64,000 bases of DNA, taken from NCBI RefSeq assembly GCF_000426705.1, contig NZ_KE384555.1, positions 93,672-157,671 on the forward strand, read 5' to 3'. The position numbers and the translations under genes are program-made. This document shows positions 8,555-17,298 of this stretch, one piece after another. The notes under the pieces were generated by a model. It saw only the letters and a program-made list of their open reading frames with translations. It had not been told where the DNA came from and made no database searches. Each line of letters starts with the position of its first letter. Position 1 is the stretch's first letter. This DNA is from Spirochaeta cellobiosiphila DSM 17781. GTDB taxonomy: Bacteria > Spirochaetota > Spirochaetia > DSM-17781.

Positions 8555-8585
8555 TTGTAGAACAAATCCTATAAAGCATTATAAT
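8555..8585 (+). promoter_or_regulatory. candidate promoter of SDR gene
   Basis: A perfect -10 TATAAT (8580-8585) is preceded by TTGTAG (8555-8560) at a long 19-nt spacing. The -10 is convincing; the -35 is weak. Confidence 0.5.
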
Positions 8586-8616
8586 ATAGTTTGTAATTTC
8601 AGTGAGGGAGGAAATA

Positions 8617-9402
8617 ATGTTCACAGAGAATAGTTTCGATTTGACTGGCAAAGTAGCTTTAGTTACTGGTGCATCCTATGGAATAGGTTTTGCCATGGCT
8701 AAGGGTTTTTCTAAGTACGGTGCCAAAATCGTTTTTAATGACATTAACCAAGATCTAGTAGATAAGGGTATGGCTTCTTACAAAGAAGAAGGAATAGAAG
8801 CTTACGGATATGTGGCTAACGTTACTGACGAAGCCCAAATGAAAGAATTGGTAGAAAAGGTTGAAAAGGAAGTAGGACCTATTGATATTCTTGTTAACAA
8901 TGCAGGAATCATCAAGAGAATCCCTATGCATGAAATGAGTGCTGATGAATTCCGACAGGTTATTGATGTTGACTTGAACGGTCCTTTTATCTGCGCGAAG
9001 GCTGTTCTACCTTCTATGATGAAACGACGATCTGGTAAAATTATCAATATTTGTTCAATGATGAGTGAGCTTGGACGGGAAACCGTATCTGCTTATGCAG
9101 CTGCCAAAGGTGGTCTTAAAATGCTTACTCGTAACATAGCTAGTGAGTATGGAGAATACAACATCCAATGTAATGGTATTGGACCTGGTTATATTGAAAC
9201 TCCACAAACAGCACCTTTAAGAACACCAGAGCATCCTTTTAATAAATTCATCATTTCTAAGACTCCAGCAGCACGTTGGGGAATTCCTGATGATCTTATG
9301 GGTCCTGCGGTATTCTTGGCTTCCAGTGCCTCTGACTTTATTAATGGTCACGTACTATATGTTGATGGTGGTATCCTGGCTTACATTGGTAAACAACCAT
9401 AA
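8617..9402 (+). CDS. SDR oxidoreductase, gluconate 5-dehydrogenase-like
   Basis: 261 residues, classical short-chain dehydrogenase. NAD(P) motif TGASYGIG (17-24), NNAG near 94-97, and catalytic Ser147, Tyr160 and Lys164 (YAAAK). The overall pattern (GRETVSAYAAAKGGLKMLTRNIASEYG, IETPQTAPLRTPEHPFN) is that of gluconate 5-dehydrogenase/IdnO, which interconverts 5-keto-gluconate and gluconate; related 2-deoxygluconate and galacturonate-pathway SDRs are alternatives. The ATG at 8617 is preferred over an in-frame GTG at 8602 because GGGAGG (8606-8611) lies 5 nt before it. It stands alone with its own promoter and terminator. Confidence 0.82.
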   Translation: MFTENSFDLTGKVALVTGASYGIGFAMAKGFSKYGAKIVFNDINQDLVDKGMASYKEEGIEAYGYVANVTDEAQMKELVEKVEKEVGPIDILVNNAGIIKRIPMHEMSADEFRQVIDVDLNGPFICAKAVLPSMMKRRSGKIINICSMMSELGRETVSAYAAAKGGLKMLTRNIASEYGEYNIQCNGIGPGYIETPQTAPLRTPEHPFNKFIISKTPAARWGIPDDLMGPAVFLASSASDFINGHVLYVDGGILAYIGKQP

Positions 9403-9422
9403 ACCACTAATTAAGGAAAAGA

Positions 9423-9459
9423 GAGCTGTTGCATAGATTATTGTAACAGCTCATTTTTT
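9423..9459 (+). terminator. terminator of SDR gene
   Basis: GAGCTGTT (9423-9430) pairs with AACAGCTC (9445-9452) over a 14-nt loop, then A and six T. Confidence 0.85.
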
Positions 9460-9483
9460 GGATATTTGCGTTAAGTAATAAAT

Positions 9484-9511
9484 GAGCTGGCCATATAAAT
9501 ATTACCAGCTC
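9484..9511 (-). terminator. hairpin after lipoprotein gene
   Basis: GAGCTGG (9484-9490) pairs with CCAGCTC (9505-9511), 8 nt beyond the minus-strand stop codon. The following tract is only T-rich (ATTTATTA), so termination may be weak. Confidence 0.5.
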
Positions 9512-9518
9512 GTCATAT

Positions 9519-10484
9519 CTAGTTAAAACTGTCCATTTCAGCTTTTGTGTTTTTCATTCGTTTTAGTTCATTAACAGCTTTCTTATTCATAGTTGATCTT
9601 GCTAAGGCTTCCATGTCTTCCATGGCCTTATCAATGTCTCCCAGAACTTCTGTAAGGATAGCCCCATTATAACCGGCAGCAAAGTTACCAGTATCACTAT
9701 ATATGAGCTGATAGAGAACAAGGGCATCTTTGTAAAAACCATTTTCTACATATTCTTTGGCTTGTTCCATTCGCTCGTCTTTCATTTTGTCTTTTGCCAA
9801 AGTACGATAAGCAGTATAATTCTCTGGTAGTAAGTTATCAGAAATGATTTCAACCAGTTCTTCGATAGCTTCTTTGTGTAGTTTTTCAAAGCTTTTTAGA
9901 TCAATACTATGTTCTTCTTTACTTTCTACAGTGGCTTCCGAGGTTTTGGAACTGATTATTACATTGTCATTATCAATGATGTAATAATTAACCTGGATAA
10001 CAGATGATCGTGTTGTATAGGAAACCATTCGAGTTTGCTCAACACCTTGATCGTCTGTATAAGTTTCAGATTCCTTTGATTCAATATCCCGATCTTCAAT
10101 ACTGGTTATTTTGCCTGATATATATACTTCAATTTGATCCCTTTTGCTTTCTTCATTTAATGTCTCAAAGGGAATGTAGGAAAAGAAACCGGAATTAGCG
10201 ACATTATTGCCCAATTCCTGGGTTAAAAGCTTTGTTAATTCACTATAATCTTCATTGTTCTGACTACCACTTAAGGCTGAAAGGATCTTTTCTAAAAAAC
10301 CTTTACCTTCAATGATACTTTTGGTGTTTTCTTCATCATATTCAAAAGGAATCACAGAAACATAGTTAAATTTCTGTAACCCCATGGGACTAGGCCTCTT
10401 CATTTTTACCGGAATGGATGTGGCACAACCACTTACCAATAAGGATAGGAGAAGAAAAATTCCTAGTAACTTAATAGTTTTCAT
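9519..10484 (-). CDS. lipoprotein with C-terminal TPR-like helices, unknown function
   Basis: 321 residues. Lipobox LLVSGC puts the lipidated cysteine at residue 20. The middle (about 30-190) has alternating strands and a YVSVIPFEYD segment, which recalls CsgG/LpoB-like small-domain lipoproteins with a VAVLPF motif; that resemblance is weak. Residues about 225-315 (KEYVENGFYKDALVLYQLIYSDTGNFAAGYNGAILTEVLGDIDKAMEDMEAL) read as two TPR helices pairs. GGAGG lies 6 nt before the ATG. It is probably anchored in the periplasm or outer membrane. No partner genes are adjacent, and I do not recognise a named family. Confidence 0.72.
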   Translation of the reverse strand: MKTIKLLGIFLLLSLLVSGCATSIPVKMKRPSPMGLQKFNYVSVIPFEYDEENTKSIIEGKGFLEKILSALSGSQNNEDYSELTKLLTQELGNNVANSGFFSYIPFETLNEESKRDQIEVYISGKITSIEDRDIESKESETYTDDQGVEQTRMVSYTTRSSVIQVNYYIIDNDNVIISSKTSEATVESKEEHSIDLKSFEKLHKEAIEELVEIISDNLLPENYTAYRTLAKDKMKDERMEQAKEYVENGFYKDALVLYQLIYSDTGNFAAGYNGAILTEVLGDIDKAMEDMEALARSTMNKKAVNELKRMKNTKAEMDSFN

Positions 10485-10540
10485 TAAATCCTCCCTTTTC
10501 TTCTCCTATTATATATAAGAAATATTCTTTTGTAATAATT

Positions 10541-11569
10541 TTAACTTCGCCACTTACCTCTTTCGTACTGTACTGGCCATTGGTGTTCTTCTTTTAATTT
10601 ATGGGCCGCTTCCATCGGCCAATAGGGATTACGTAATAGCTCTCTACCAAGAAAGATCATATCAAGCTTTCCATTTCTGATAGCTTCTTCCCCTAATTCT
10701 GGGGTCGTTATTAATCCTCCCCCTATGACAGGAAGCTGAGTCTGTTCTTTTATATGTGTTGCCATGGCGAGCTGATAACCTGGATAGACTGTGGGAACAG
10801 CATCAACAACAGCACCGGAACTTACATTAATAGCCTCAATACCTAAATCTTTAACCATATTGATGATTTGGGCTAAGTCTTCTGGGTGGTTTCCTTCTTC
10901 GACGTAATCCTCTGCTGATACTCTTAGGATAATAGGTTTTTCCAGAGGCCATTCTCTACGAACAGCTCCCAGGACATCTTTTAGGAACCGGGCTCTGTTC
11001 TCAAGGGTTCCCCCATACTGATCAGCTCTTTTATTCGTTAAAGGAGACAAGAACTCATTGAGCAAATAGCCATGAGCCCCATGTAATTCGATAACATCAA
11101 AACCTGCCTCATGTGCTCTTCGAGCCCCCTCTGCAAAAGCCTTTATAACGGCTTCAATATCTTTTTCCTCCATAGCTACTGGAGTTTTGTAGTCATCACT
11201 GAAGGGAATCGCACTGGGAGCAATTATGGCTTCCTCAGTAGTTGCCGATTTACGACCTGCATGGGCTAATTGGATTCCTACTTTGGCACCCAAGCTATGA
11301 CAGGAATCTACAATCTTTTTAAGACCTTCTATATGGTCATCCGACCATATACCAAGGTCATTCACAGTAATTCTTCCTCTTGGTTCAACTCCTGTAGCTT
11401 CAAGAATAATTAATCCTGTACCACCTGCTGCTCTGGTTGAATAATGGACATAATGCCAATCAGTAACTTTACCATCAGGACCAGCACTAAACATACACAT
11501 AGGGGCCATCATGATTCTATTCTTGAGATTCATATTTTTAATGTTAAATTCAGAAAAAAGCTTCGCCAA
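10541..11569 (-). CDS. namA: NADPH dehydrogenase / old yellow enzyme (YqjM class)
   Basis: 342 residues, close to YqjM/NamA. It is an FMN TIM barrel that reduces activated C=C bonds with NADPH. Visible signatures are the N-terminal MAPMCMF, QLAHAGRK, ELHGAHGYLLNEFLSPLTNKRADQYGG split over the barrel core, and the phosphate-binding VIGGGLI. YqjM has Cys-Met-Tyr at the flavin; here the cysteine is kept but the tyrosine is Phe. The TTG at 11569 was chosen because AGGAG lies 9 nt upstream and the length then fits the family; a TTG at 11593 lies before that ribosome site. It appears monocistronic. Confidence 0.85.
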   Translation of the reverse strand: MAKLFSEFNIKNMNLKNRIMMAPMCMFSAGPDGKVTDWHYVHYSTRAAGGTGLIILEATGVEPRGRITVNDLGIWSDDHIEGLKKIVDSCHSLGAKVGIQLAHAGRKSATTEEAIIAPSAIPFSDDYKTPVAMEEKDIEAVIKAFAEGARRAHEAGFDVIELHGAHGYLLNEFLSPLTNKRADQYGGTLENRARFLKDVLGAVRREWPLEKPIILRVSAEDYVEEGNHPEDLAQIINMVKDLGIEAINVSSGAVVDAVPTVYPGYQLAMATHIKEQTQLPVIGGGLITTPELGEEAIRNGKLDMIFLGRELLRNPYWPMEAAHKLKEEHQWPVQYERGKWRS

Positions 11570-11649
11570 AGTATCTACACTCCTAATAATCAAGATAATT
11601 GAATATAGCTAAATTACTAATTTAGATTTAGCCGGTCAACTTTTATGAG

Positions 11650-14124
11650 TTAGTAGGATAACCCCAAAAAGAAACTAGGATAAAGCTTAATACCGATGTC
11701 AATCGCTTCTACTACAGCATAATTACTTTGGTTTTCATCATTAATAACCCTTCTATTGTTTTGATTAATATCAAAACCGATACCACCAAAGGCGGACAGC
11801 TTATCCAGAACATCAAGGGATAGCTTCGTTCTCCAATAGGGTGCTGTTTTCCAAAAGGAAGAACTATAATCCCCAAGATGAATCTTAGCCGATACATCAC
11901 TTGATAGATCAAAGAGTCCGATTTCCCAAGTATAACCAAGCCCTATTCCAAGAATAGCATGGTTCAATTGGTTATTAACTAATTCATCGTTGTATAAACC
12001 ACCATAGTAGATATTGTAGACCTTCTTATTCTGCGTTTTCAGTCCTACATAGGTATTTTGATGATCATCTATCCAGGTAATGGCGTGATACTTGGTATTA
12101 CCCCCAATACTTACTAAACCAAAAGCAGGACCTTCTAAGTTCTTTGCAATATTGATAAGCCCGAATTGACGTCCTTCCATGCGACCAGCAGTATTAATGA
12201 TACTGATTTGTGTTCCCTTAAGTGTACCCGCAATATTCAAAATCGAAGATATTTGAATACCAGACATATCATCACCAGAATAATTCATAATAGCGGCAAC
12301 CTGAGCGCCAGAAGCATCTTTGGAAGCAAAGTTAAACAACCCGGCAAATTGTGCACCTTTAAAAGAACCCATATGGTAATTTGAAAGTCCTCCAAATTGG
12401 GCTATCTGACTGTCATTCCTGGAAAAGTTAAACAAGCCGCTCCCCTGAAGCCCATTAAAACTATCTCCTGCCACATTGAGCAAGCCTGATAGCTGCATAC
12501 CAACGCTTTCATCCCTTACGACAGAGAAGATCCCTGATAGCTGAATCCCCCTATTGGAACCATTATGATAACCAAATAATCCTGATAATTGAACCATTGA
12601 ACTATCATCACTGGAGATGTTGTACAAACCTCCCGCCTGAATGCCATGAACAGAACCCAAAGAGTGATTAAATAGCCCACCTAATTGAATACCTTTCAGA
12701 TTCCCGGCGATATTGAATAACCCAGAGGCCTGTATAACTGCTAATTGACCACCATTGATATTAATCAGACCGGATAATTGTCCTCCCTGAACATCCTTTC
12801 CTACATAGGAGCCGAAAACACTCAGCTGGCTACCTCTAAGATTTTCCTCCACATGGGAGATAAAACCGATACTGGCACCTTCAACACGATAATTCTTAGC
12901 ATAAAGACCTAATTTAATGCCTTGATACACTTCCTTATCAATGTCTTCATCCTTATTGATATCCACAGTACTTTGAAAAGTATATATTTGGTTAAGAAGT
13001 TCTTCTGTTGTTTTAACAATCTTTTGTTCGAAGTCTTCATCCTCATTAGAAGTCCCTGATGGAGCACCAGTTCCTCTCACGACGGTAGCTTCTCTTGTTT
13101 CTTTCTTAAAGTCAGCTAACGACAAATTCTCAATTCGTCCTTTTTTCAGGTTAACCCTGCTGCTGAGCAAAGTATTTCCTAAATCAAGACTAATAAGGTA
13201 GATTTGAGAGGGAAGTGCTAAATTAACGGTAGTTCCCTGATCTTTTCTAAGTTCAGCTAAAACCCGTCCTGTCTCTTCCTGAACAAAAACTCTGCCCATG
13301 ACATCTTCTGTTAATATGAGCTGGCTTCCATCTTGCTTAATATTGGTAAGAATAAGGTCCCCAGAACCATTAAGTTGAATTTCATAGTTAGGGTGTTGTG
13401 GTCCTGCCTGAGTATTAATAGTTCTAGCTAAAGTTTCATCAAAGGCATAACGGTAAGCTTCATTGAGAGTTACTTTATTATCTCCGGAATAATCTGCAGC
13501 ACCTCGTAGTCCGGTAATCAGATAATACGTAAAAAAACTTCCACCAATACTATCAGACTCCTGTGCAGACTCGTTTTCAGAACTGGAGGTAAGAAAGGCA
13601 TGTCCTTCCGTCCTTGTTGCTTCATCAACTATAAAAGGTGAACTTTTGCGTCCCCCCTTTGTTCTGGTAAAAGCACCAGAGGCACAACTATCCAAAATGG
13701 CTACTTGAACATCAGAATCGATATTCTTGATAGCAGATCTTAAATGAGAATATTGATAGGTCTCATCCCCTAATAAAAGGCCTTGTTCATCAGAATGACC
13801 GGAATAATAGAGAAAAAGTTCCGTATGATGACCTTTAGACTTAGCCTTATCAACACGCGTTTTTATTAAGGATATTGAGTTATCGATCTCCTTGATGTCA
13901 GGATCCAATAAGATGATACGCTGGTTGGATACAATCCCGCCAATCTCTTCCATAACATCTGCAACGCCTTTGGCATCATCACCTGCATAACGCAGAGTGC
14001 TTCTTCCTGGCCCCCCCTGATTGGATCCTATATAAAGAGCAAACCTTGATATCTCTGAATTCTGAGCATCTGCAAAGAAAGCTAATGTTAATAAAAGTAT
14101 TCCTGTAAATATTTTTCGGCACAT
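11650..14124 (-). CDS. secreted caspase-fold protease fused to surface-repeat barrel domain
   Basis: 824 residues. Signal peptide 1-20 (cleavage near FFADA). Residues 25-260 are a peptidase C14 caspase domain with catalytic His110 (YYSGHSDEQG) and Cys147 (ILDSCASGAF). A linker and small beta domain follow (260-400). Residues about 418-672 hold about 14 repeats of 18-20 residues with the pattern G-x-Q-h-S-G-L-h-N, like the LA_2272-type surface repeats of Leptospira. Residues 673-824 are a strand-rich C-terminal domain shared with the divergent gene at 15503. GGGAG lies 9 nt before the ATG. It is 16 nt behind the anti-sigma-like gene and in the same operon as an ECF sigma factor. A secreted or surface protease controlled by that sigma factor is inferred; the substrate is unknown. 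Confidence 0.85.
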   Translation of the reverse strand: MCRKIFTGILLLTLAFFADAQNSEISRFALYIGSNQGGPGRSTLRYAGDDAKGVADVMEEIGGIVSNQRIILLDPDIKEIDNSISLIKTRVDKAKSKGHHTELFLYYSGHSDEQGLLLGDETYQYSHLRSAIKNIDSDVQVAILDSCASGAFTRTKGGRKSSPFIVDEATRTEGHAFLTSSSENESAQESDSIGGSFFTYYLITGLRGAADYSGDNKVTLNEAYRYAFDETLARTINTQAGPQHPNYEIQLNGSGDLILTNIKQDGSQLILTEDVMGRVFVQEETGRVLAELRKDQGTTVNLALPSQIYLISLDLGNTLLSSRVNLKKGRIENLSLADFKKETREATVVRGTGAPSGTSNEDEDFEQKIVKTTEELLNQIYTFQSTVDINKDEDIDKEVYQGIKLGLYAKNYRVEGASIGFISHVEENLRGSQLSVFGSYVGKDVQGGQLSGLININGGQLAVIQASGLFNIAGNLKGIQLGGLFNHSLGSVHGIQAGGLYNISSDDSSMVQLSGLFGYHNGSNRGIQLSGIFSVVRDESVGMQLSGLLNVAGDSFNGLQGSGLFNFSRNDSQIAQFGGLSNYHMGSFKGAQFAGLFNFASKDASGAQVAAIMNYSGDDMSGIQISSILNIAGTLKGTQISIINTAGRMEGRQFGLINIAKNLEGPAFGLVSIGGNTKYHAITWIDDHQNTYVGLKTQNKKVYNIYYGGLYNDELVNNQLNHAILGIGLGYTWEIGLFDLSSDVSAKIHLGDYSSSFWKTAPYWRTKLSLDVLDKLSAFGGIGFDINQNNRRVINDENQSNYAVVEAIDIGIKLYPSFFLGLSY

Positions 14125-14140
14125 TAAATAGACTCCCTAC

Positions 14141-14866
14141 TTATTTATTTAATAGAACACTTTTATACTCTAAGGGAGCTGGAAGTTTAAGAGCCCCATG
14201 AGTACCAGCGGATTTTGCTTCATCAATGATTGAATCAAAAGAGAAGTTTTCTTTGCCATAGACAAAATAAAATCTTTCGAATTGAGGAGCATCATCAAGA
14301 ATATAGGAATAGCTTAACTCTACAGAACCAGCATCCAGTAACACAGCCTCTGTGCCATCCTCAGGATAATGTAAAGTCGCGATACCTCTTCCATCAATGG
14401 AAAAGATAACCCCGTATTGTCCCTGATCAGCAGAATAAGACAATTGAAGCTTATCCCCTTCTTTTACTTTGTCACCAGAAAAAAGTAAGGTAGCTTCTCC
14501 CTTCATTTGCTTATATATCTTTAGTTGAGTTGATCCTTTCAGACGGATACCCTGTTCTGTAGGGATTAAACTATTATCTCCTTTTTCTGTAGGCAGTATG
14601 AGAAACAAACAAAGAGCTGCTGCCGCTAAAGGTACAAGAGTCACCAAAGTCTTAAATCCTCTCCGATGTTCTTTTTGACTTTTCTTTAGCTTTTCCTCAA
14701 CGAAAATAGAAGAAGGTTTACTCCAAAAGGCTTCATTATCTCTTTGAATCGCTTCTAATTTAGCTTTTGCCTCAGGTCTCTTGAGTAAATCCCGAGCCAG
14801 GTCATCATCCAATTCCCCTAAAGCTAATTGCTCCCAATACAAATCTGGGACTCTATCATCCATCAT
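14141..14866 (-). CDS. anti-sigma-like one-TM protein with DUF4384-like periplasmic domain
   Basis: 241 residues. The N-terminal cytoplasmic part (1-75) includes YWEQLALGELDDDLARDLLKR, which resembles the short helical region of anti-sigma factors but lacks a zinc HxxxCxxC motif. One membrane segment lies at about 77-96 (LVTLVPLAAAALCLFLIL). The outer part (100-241) has KVKEGDKLQLSYSADQGQYG and VIFSIDGRGIATLHYPEDG, like DUF4384 domains often found with caspase-type proteins. Its ATG follows the sigma-factor stop directly, so the two are translationally coupled. It is inferred to hold the ECF sigma factor at the membrane and to sense an envelope signal, possibly through the caspase protein downstream. 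Confidence 0.7.
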   Translation of the reverse strand: MMDDRVPDLYWEQLALGELDDDLARDLLKRPEAKAKLEAIQRDNEAFWSKPSSIFVEEKLKKSQKEHRRGFKTLVTLVPLAAAALCLFLILPTEKGDNSLIPTEQGIRLKGSTQLKIYKQMKGEATLLFSGDKVKEGDKLQLSYSADQGQYGVIFSIDGRGIATLHYPEDGTEAVLLDAGSVELSYSYILDDAPQFERFYFVYGKENFSFDSIIDEAKSAGTHGALKLPAPLEYKSVLLNK

Positions 14867-15349
14867 TTATTTCTCCTTAAGCCTTATTCCACGATCTTTT
14901 AATAAGCGAAGACGTTTTTGAATTCCCGATACGGACATTCCCACCATTTTGGCCGTTTCCTGGAGAGTAAAGCCATCCACATAGTGCAGAACCGCTATCG
15001 TTTGAGTAGAAGATTTCTCTTCAGTAAACAATTGTTCCAAAAAATGTTTAGTCAGAACCTGCTCTTCTGTTCTATCTGAGGCGGCTACTGTCAATACAAC
15101 TTGATCTCCATCATATATTTCCAAGGATCTCTTATCCTTTCTCATAATATTCAGACATACATTTGTTGCCATGGTATAAAGAAGACTGGATAAACCTTTA
15201 TCTTCCAATTTGTTCTCCTTTCTAACTAATAAAAGAAAAACATCCTGGGTGGCATCTAAAGCCCGATCCTCATCTTTAAGGAGGGCCAAACAACGTCTAT
15301 GAACCATAGGTCCATACTTTCTATATAAATCTTCAACATTAATAGGCAT
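14867..15349 (-). CDS. ECF (sigma-24 type) RNA polymerase sigma factor
   Basis: 160 residues, the size of an ECF sigma factor. Region 2 is at about 8-70 (YGPMVHRRCLALLKDEDRALDATQDVFLLL), region 4 at about 105-158 (LHYVDGFTLQETAKMVGMSVSGIQKRLRLLKDRG). It heads an operon with the membrane anti-sigma-like protein and the caspase-repeat protein, and is divergent from a second surface-repeat gene. Autoregulation from the 15350-15502 region is expected for this class. No clear ECF promoter pair (AAC/TCA type) could be picked by eye. Confidence 0.88.
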   Translation of the reverse strand: MPINVEDLYRKYGPMVHRRCLALLKDEDRALDATQDVFLLLVRKENKLEDKGLSSLLYTMATNVCLNIMRKDKRSLEIYDGDQVVLTVAASDRTEEQVLTKHFLEQLFTEEKSSTQTIAVLHYVDGFTLQETAKMVGMSVSGIQKRLRLLKDRGIRLKEK

Positions 15350-15502
15350 ATCACCTCACCTTAAGTCCCTTCTAAATATACCCATCATAATATATAACAA
15401 TGACTTATGAATAAACTGGTACAGAGAAAGAGATAAAAAAAAGTAATAGATACTTCTGTGATTACTGTTCTATTAAGTAGTATAGTTAAGGAAGGGATTA
15501 TG

Positions 15503-16675
15503 ATGAAAAAAAATATCTTATTTGCTATGGCCTTATCTTTTATATTTATGTCACCCCTGTGGGCACAGGAGAATACAACAGACACACAGGAAGATCCGGA
15601 TTTTGATATTTTCTATTGGGAATGGCTATCCACACCGATGTTAGGCCCCAGTGATCAGGATGCCCTCATGGGAATGGGTCTTCTTTTCAGCAATGTTAAT
15701 CGCTTATACTCCTTTCAAGCCGCCCCTTTATCTGCAACGACCTCCGGCCGTGCGATTGGTTGGCAATTATCGGGAATACTATCCCATGCCAGAAATGACT
15801 TCTATGGAGTTCAATTATCAGGGATTATTACAAACGTTCAACAGGACATGTTTGGCCTCCAGGTATCTGGAGCCGTAGCCTATGTAGATGGAAACTTTAA
15901 AGGAATTCAACACTCAGGATTCTTGAGCATTGTCCATGGAAATGTCTCGGGGATTCAATCGACTGGATTGATCAATATTATCATGGGACAGCAAACGAAA
16001 GGTTTGCAATTATCAGGTATTATTAATTCAGCCCATGATTTCTCAGGAGCACAATTTGGCGGCTATAACAGAGCGGACAAATTAAAGGGATTACAATTCG
16101 GCTTTGTTAACAAAGCCACAGAGACTAATGGGATGCAAATTGGACTGGTTAATTTTAACAAACATCAGAAAGGATTCAATCTGGGCCTTATTAATATTAG
16201 TGAAGATGGAATCTTCCATCCAACCTACTGGATGGATCAAAATCAGTACTCTTATATAGGTTTTCAACAGGGGACGAAACATTTCTACACAATAGCCTAT
16301 GCAGGAATGCCCAATGAGGATCTCTTTGAACAGACGGATTATGCCATTCTGGGTGTCGGTTTAGGAATAAGAGAACAATACAAACAAATCTTCCTGGAAA
16401 CAGATTTAAGCGCCCAAACGATCGCTATCAAACAAATCCCTTTCGAAAGCGATAACTATCATCTATCAGAACACAATGTATATCCCTCTTACAGAATACA
16501 AGGTGGTTTTTATCTGACAAAACGCATTGCCCTATATGGAGGAGCTAATTGGATTGCTTCCATTGACGATGTCACTTTCGAAAGTGAAATATTTGAAGGA
16601 GATTTTGAGCAATTATCCTGGAAAGGAACTGATTTTAAACTCTATCCTCGATACTATTTTGGTATAAAACTCTAA
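15503..16675 (+). CDS. secreted surface-repeat protein, paralogue of caspase C-terminus
   Basis: 390 residues. Signal peptide MKKNILFAMALSFIFMSPLWAQ. Residues about 70-230 contain about nine repeats of the G-x-Q-x-S-G-I/L-h-N type (GWQLSGIL, GVQLSGII, GLQLSGIINS). The C-terminal part, from IFHPTYWMDQNQYSYIGFQQG, matches the end of the caspase-repeat protein (ITWIDDHQNTYVGL; HAILGIGLG against YAILGVGLG). It has no protease domain. The ATG at 15503 is chosen because GGAAGGG lies 6 nt before it; GTG at 15458 and ATG at 15500 are also in frame. It is divergent from the ECF sigma operon, so probably in its regulon. Location is likely the outer membrane. Confidence 0.8.
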   Translation: MKKNILFAMALSFIFMSPLWAQENTTDTQEDPDFDIFYWEWLSTPMLGPSDQDALMGMGLLFSNVNRLYSFQAAPLSATTSGRAIGWQLSGILSHARNDFYGVQLSGIITNVQQDMFGLQVSGAVAYVDGNFKGIQHSGFLSIVHGNVSGIQSTGLINIIMGQQTKGLQLSGIINSAHDFSGAQFGGYNRADKLKGLQFGFVNKATETNGMQIGLVNFNKHQKGFNLGLINISEDGIFHPTYWMDQNQYSYIGFQQGTKHFYTIAYAGMPNEDLFEQTDYAILGVGLGIREQYKQIFLETDLSAQTIAIKQIPFESDNYHLSEHNVYPSYRIQGGFYLTKRIALYGGANWIASIDDVTFESEIFEGDFEQLSWKGTDFKLYPRYYFGIKL

Positions 16676-17106
16676 CGCTCTACTTTTCCTAATTTATCCG
16701 CCCATTCTTCAGGGTAATGAGAATAATAAGAACTCTTTAACCTGGAATGGGCTATACGATACAGAACAGCCCAAAAGAAGGACGGGATCCCGACCACTAA
16801 TAAATAGGCAGGTCCTAAACGAAGGTTCTGCCTAAAATGTCCCCATTCATGACGATCTAATTGAGTTTGAATAGTAAAAGGATTCTTTCCTGCTCGCTCA
16901 TAATCATAGGAAAAAATAAAGCATCCCAATGCTAATCCGCCACCCAAGGCATTAGTACGAACCATACGCGTAGACCTGAGATAAGGATAGTGATAGGACT
17001 TTCTATCGAAGATTCTAATAAGAAGAAAGATAAAAAAACCAAGAAGACTTTGGGGTAAACACCAAGTCCACAGGATGATTGGATAAATAATTCGGTTATA
17101 CTTCAT
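16672..17106 (-). CDS. membrane protein with HEWGH motif, possible metallopeptidase
   Basis: 144 residues with hydrophobic segments near 8-30 and 100-122, and a shorter one near 56-68. HEWGH (about 84-88) matches the HExxH zinc-binding pattern and is followed by FRQNLRLGPAYLL. A third zinc ligand cannot be assigned, though a downstream YPEEWADKLG segment could supply one. The ATG at 17106 has GGGAG 6 nt upstream; an in-frame TTG at 17130 lies before it. It overlaps the convergent surface-repeat gene by 4 nt. Function unknown; a small membrane-embedded zinc peptidase is only a guess. Confidence 0.65.
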   Translation of the reverse strand: MKYNRIIYPIILWTWCLPQSLLGFFIFLLIRIFDRKSYHYPYLRSTRMVRTNALGGGLALGCFIFSYDYERAGKNPFTIQTQLDRHEWGHFRQNLRLGPAYLLVVGIPSFFWAVLYRIAHSRLKSSYYSHYPEEWADKLGKVER

Positions 17107-17160
17107 TGTGTGCTCCCAAACATGCCCCAAGCATAGGATTCACACAGGAAGATAGCAAGA

Positions 17161-17179
17161 GGTAAATAAAATATTTACC
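17161..17179. promoter_or_regulatory. inverted repeat upstream of HEWGH gene
   Basis: GGTAAATA-AAA-TATTTACC, perfect 8-bp arms, 54 nt upstream of the ATG at 17106. It has no T-tract on either side, so an operator is more likely than a terminator. Confidence 0.4.
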
Positions 17180-17242
17180 CCAAGCTACGCCATCAGTCAA
17201 ACAAGGATAACCCTACAACTTTACATTTAAGCCAATCGTCAT

Positions 17243-17277
17243 GATTGAAAACCAAAGAAGGAAGGGCTGTCCTTTCC
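17243..17277 (-). terminator. possible terminator of ABC permease operon
   Basis: On the minus strand GGAAAGG, a 5-nt loop and CCTTCC form a bulged stem followed by a T-rich tract (TTCTTTGGTTTT). It lies just downstream of the permease stop codon at 17299. Weak. Confidence 0.35.
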
Positions 17278-17298
17278 TACTTATAAAGTTTATGGAAC

